From positions 5,013-69,012 of the forward strand of contig JAEWMQ010000019.1 in NCBI GenBank assembly GCA_023393125.1: 64,000 bases of DNA, given 5' to 3'. The DNA comes from Bacillota bacterium. Lineage in GTDB: Bacteria > Bacillota > Clostridia > Lachnospirales > Cellulosilyticaceae. The position numbers and the translations under genes are program-made. Each line of letters starts with the position of its first letter. Within the stretch, counting starts at the first letter, position 1. The notes beneath the pieces are model-generated. The model was not told where the DNA came from and ran no database searches. It saw only the letters and a program-made list of their open reading frames with translations. This document shows, in pieces, positions 63,288 to 64,000 of this stretch.

Positions 63288-64000
63288 ATTTGCAGATTGC
63301 TTGAGGTTCTTTAGCCCAAGGCATAAGATTCTCCAAAAGTTTAGGATGATTTTTGAAGTCAGTTCCAGGCATTTTTTTGTAGTAAATATCTCAAATATTT
63401 AAACATATTTAGAGTGTTAGCCTTGGCAGTCTCAACTAAGCTATAAACAGTTGCACTGGCTTTAGTACCTTTTTGACTATTGGAGAATTCTCAGTTCTTA
63501 CGGTCTACTATAAAAGGTCTAATGCTATTCACAGCAATATTGTTGGAGAGTGAGCATCTTCCGTCTAGAACATAGTTCTCCATATATTTCTTTCGATTTT
63601 TAGCATAAGTAACAGCCTTATCCAATCTTAATTCATTGAGGGGATGCAGTTTTTCTACCCAACACCAAAAGGCCTCTAATACCGGTTTTTCCAGTTCTAG
63701 ACGCTTGATTTTTCGTTCTTCAGGATTAAGATCTTCTAGATTTTTTTCAATAGTAAAGAGTTGGTTACAATAGTCTTTTTCTACTTCACCATTGCTGACT
63801 TCAGCTGAACTGGCTTTATTCATTGGTGGAATAGCTTCTATGAAATATCTTCTTAGATGAGCCCAACAGCCACCTCTAGAAGGCTGATATTCAAACAGGA
63901 TAATAGGTGGCTTTCGTCACCTTTTTTGCTGTTATCTCCAGGCTCTAGTAAAACTTTCATGGCTGCCTTAATAAACCTTCTTTCAGGCATAAAATGGCTC
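63286..64000 (-). pseudogene. IS66 transposase (TnpC) pseudogene
   Basis: Minus-strand reading gives KPPIILFEYQPSRGG joined to CWAHLRRYFIEAIPP (a deletion between), then CSLSNNIAVNSIRPFIVDRKN, a stop where Trp is expected (about 63496), NSQKGTKASATVYSLVETAKAN, a one-base frameshift in a run of A around 63380 and FKNHPKLLENLMPW to the end. These blocks are diagnostic of IS66 TnpC. At least four lesions show it is dead. Confidence 0.9.

Larger units (their letters stand above)
63219..64000 (-). mobile_element. IS66-family element, decayed, runs off the window
   Basis: Starts with GTAAGCG, the usual terminal sequence of IS66 elements. It contains a perfect hairpin and a broken TnpC on the minus strand, and continues past 64000. 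Confidence 0.75.

Overview
The window reads as low-GC Firmicutes DNA (class Clostridia). The evidence is AT-rich codon use, strong GGAGG-type ribosome binding sites, Clostridia-type serine recombinases and secreted proteins with cellulose-binding (CBM2-like) and copper-amine-oxidase-N ('stalk') domains. A cellulolytic Lachnospirales bacterium such as Cellulosilyticum would fit, but that genus is an inference. No rRNA, tRNA or CRISPR array was seen.

Layout. (1) 1-5200: the tail and lysis end of a siphovirus-like prophage: tape measure C-terminus, tail endopeptidase-like protein, a pair of related small tail proteins, holin, and amidase endolysin. (2) 5000-9400: a SHOCT-like small protein and three consecutive serine-recombinase-family genes, the middle one without a catalytic domain. 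(3) 9500-15430: a co-directional nuclease-rich cargo, DUF6884-like, GIY-YIG-like, a PD-(D/E)XK plus SEC-C protein, and a type I restriction N-terminal-like protein. It looks like a defence operon. An ISL3 element with a perfect 8-bp target duplication sits in the extreme 5' end of the third gene. A headless recombinase follows. (4) 16600-26500: secreted and surface proteins (Amidase_6, stalk protein, CARDB metalloprotease, S1 protease, lipoprotein) and an ECF sigma factor. (5) 27200-29730: a cluster of small unknown proteins ending in a four-helix-bundle protein. (6) 29777-34630: a large transglutaminase-like surface protein with 12 tandem repeats, divergent from a stalk-domain protein. (7) 34800-60600: a mosaic built by a ~1550-bp DDE insertion sequence. 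Inside it are a metzincin, an S8 protease with CBM2-like domains, a propeptide-only relative of that protease, immunity-like genes, a GNAT toxin-antitoxin-like pair, an isochorismatase/WYL-regulator island, a glutamate-dehydrogenase-family gene and a PEP-synthase-like/nucleotidyltransferase fusion. (8) 60700-64000: an AlbA_2 (Schlafen-like) protein, an Mrr-type restriction protein and a decayed IS66.

The strongest unexplained structure is two families of same-strand repeats. The first is the left end (LE) of the 1550-bp IS. It is a hairpin resembling an intrinsic terminator followed by a promoter-like sequence. I find about 14 copies, but only five carry substantial transposase sequence and a sixth keeps about 30 codons. 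All are on the + strand and most lie just 3' of a gene. The second family (R2) is a non-coding repeat marked by a CCCCGGGG-GTAC block, with seven full or partial copies, often right after an LE. Together they punctuate the accessory region, ending one gene and possibly promoting the next. Several neighbouring genes are truncated exactly at IS ends.
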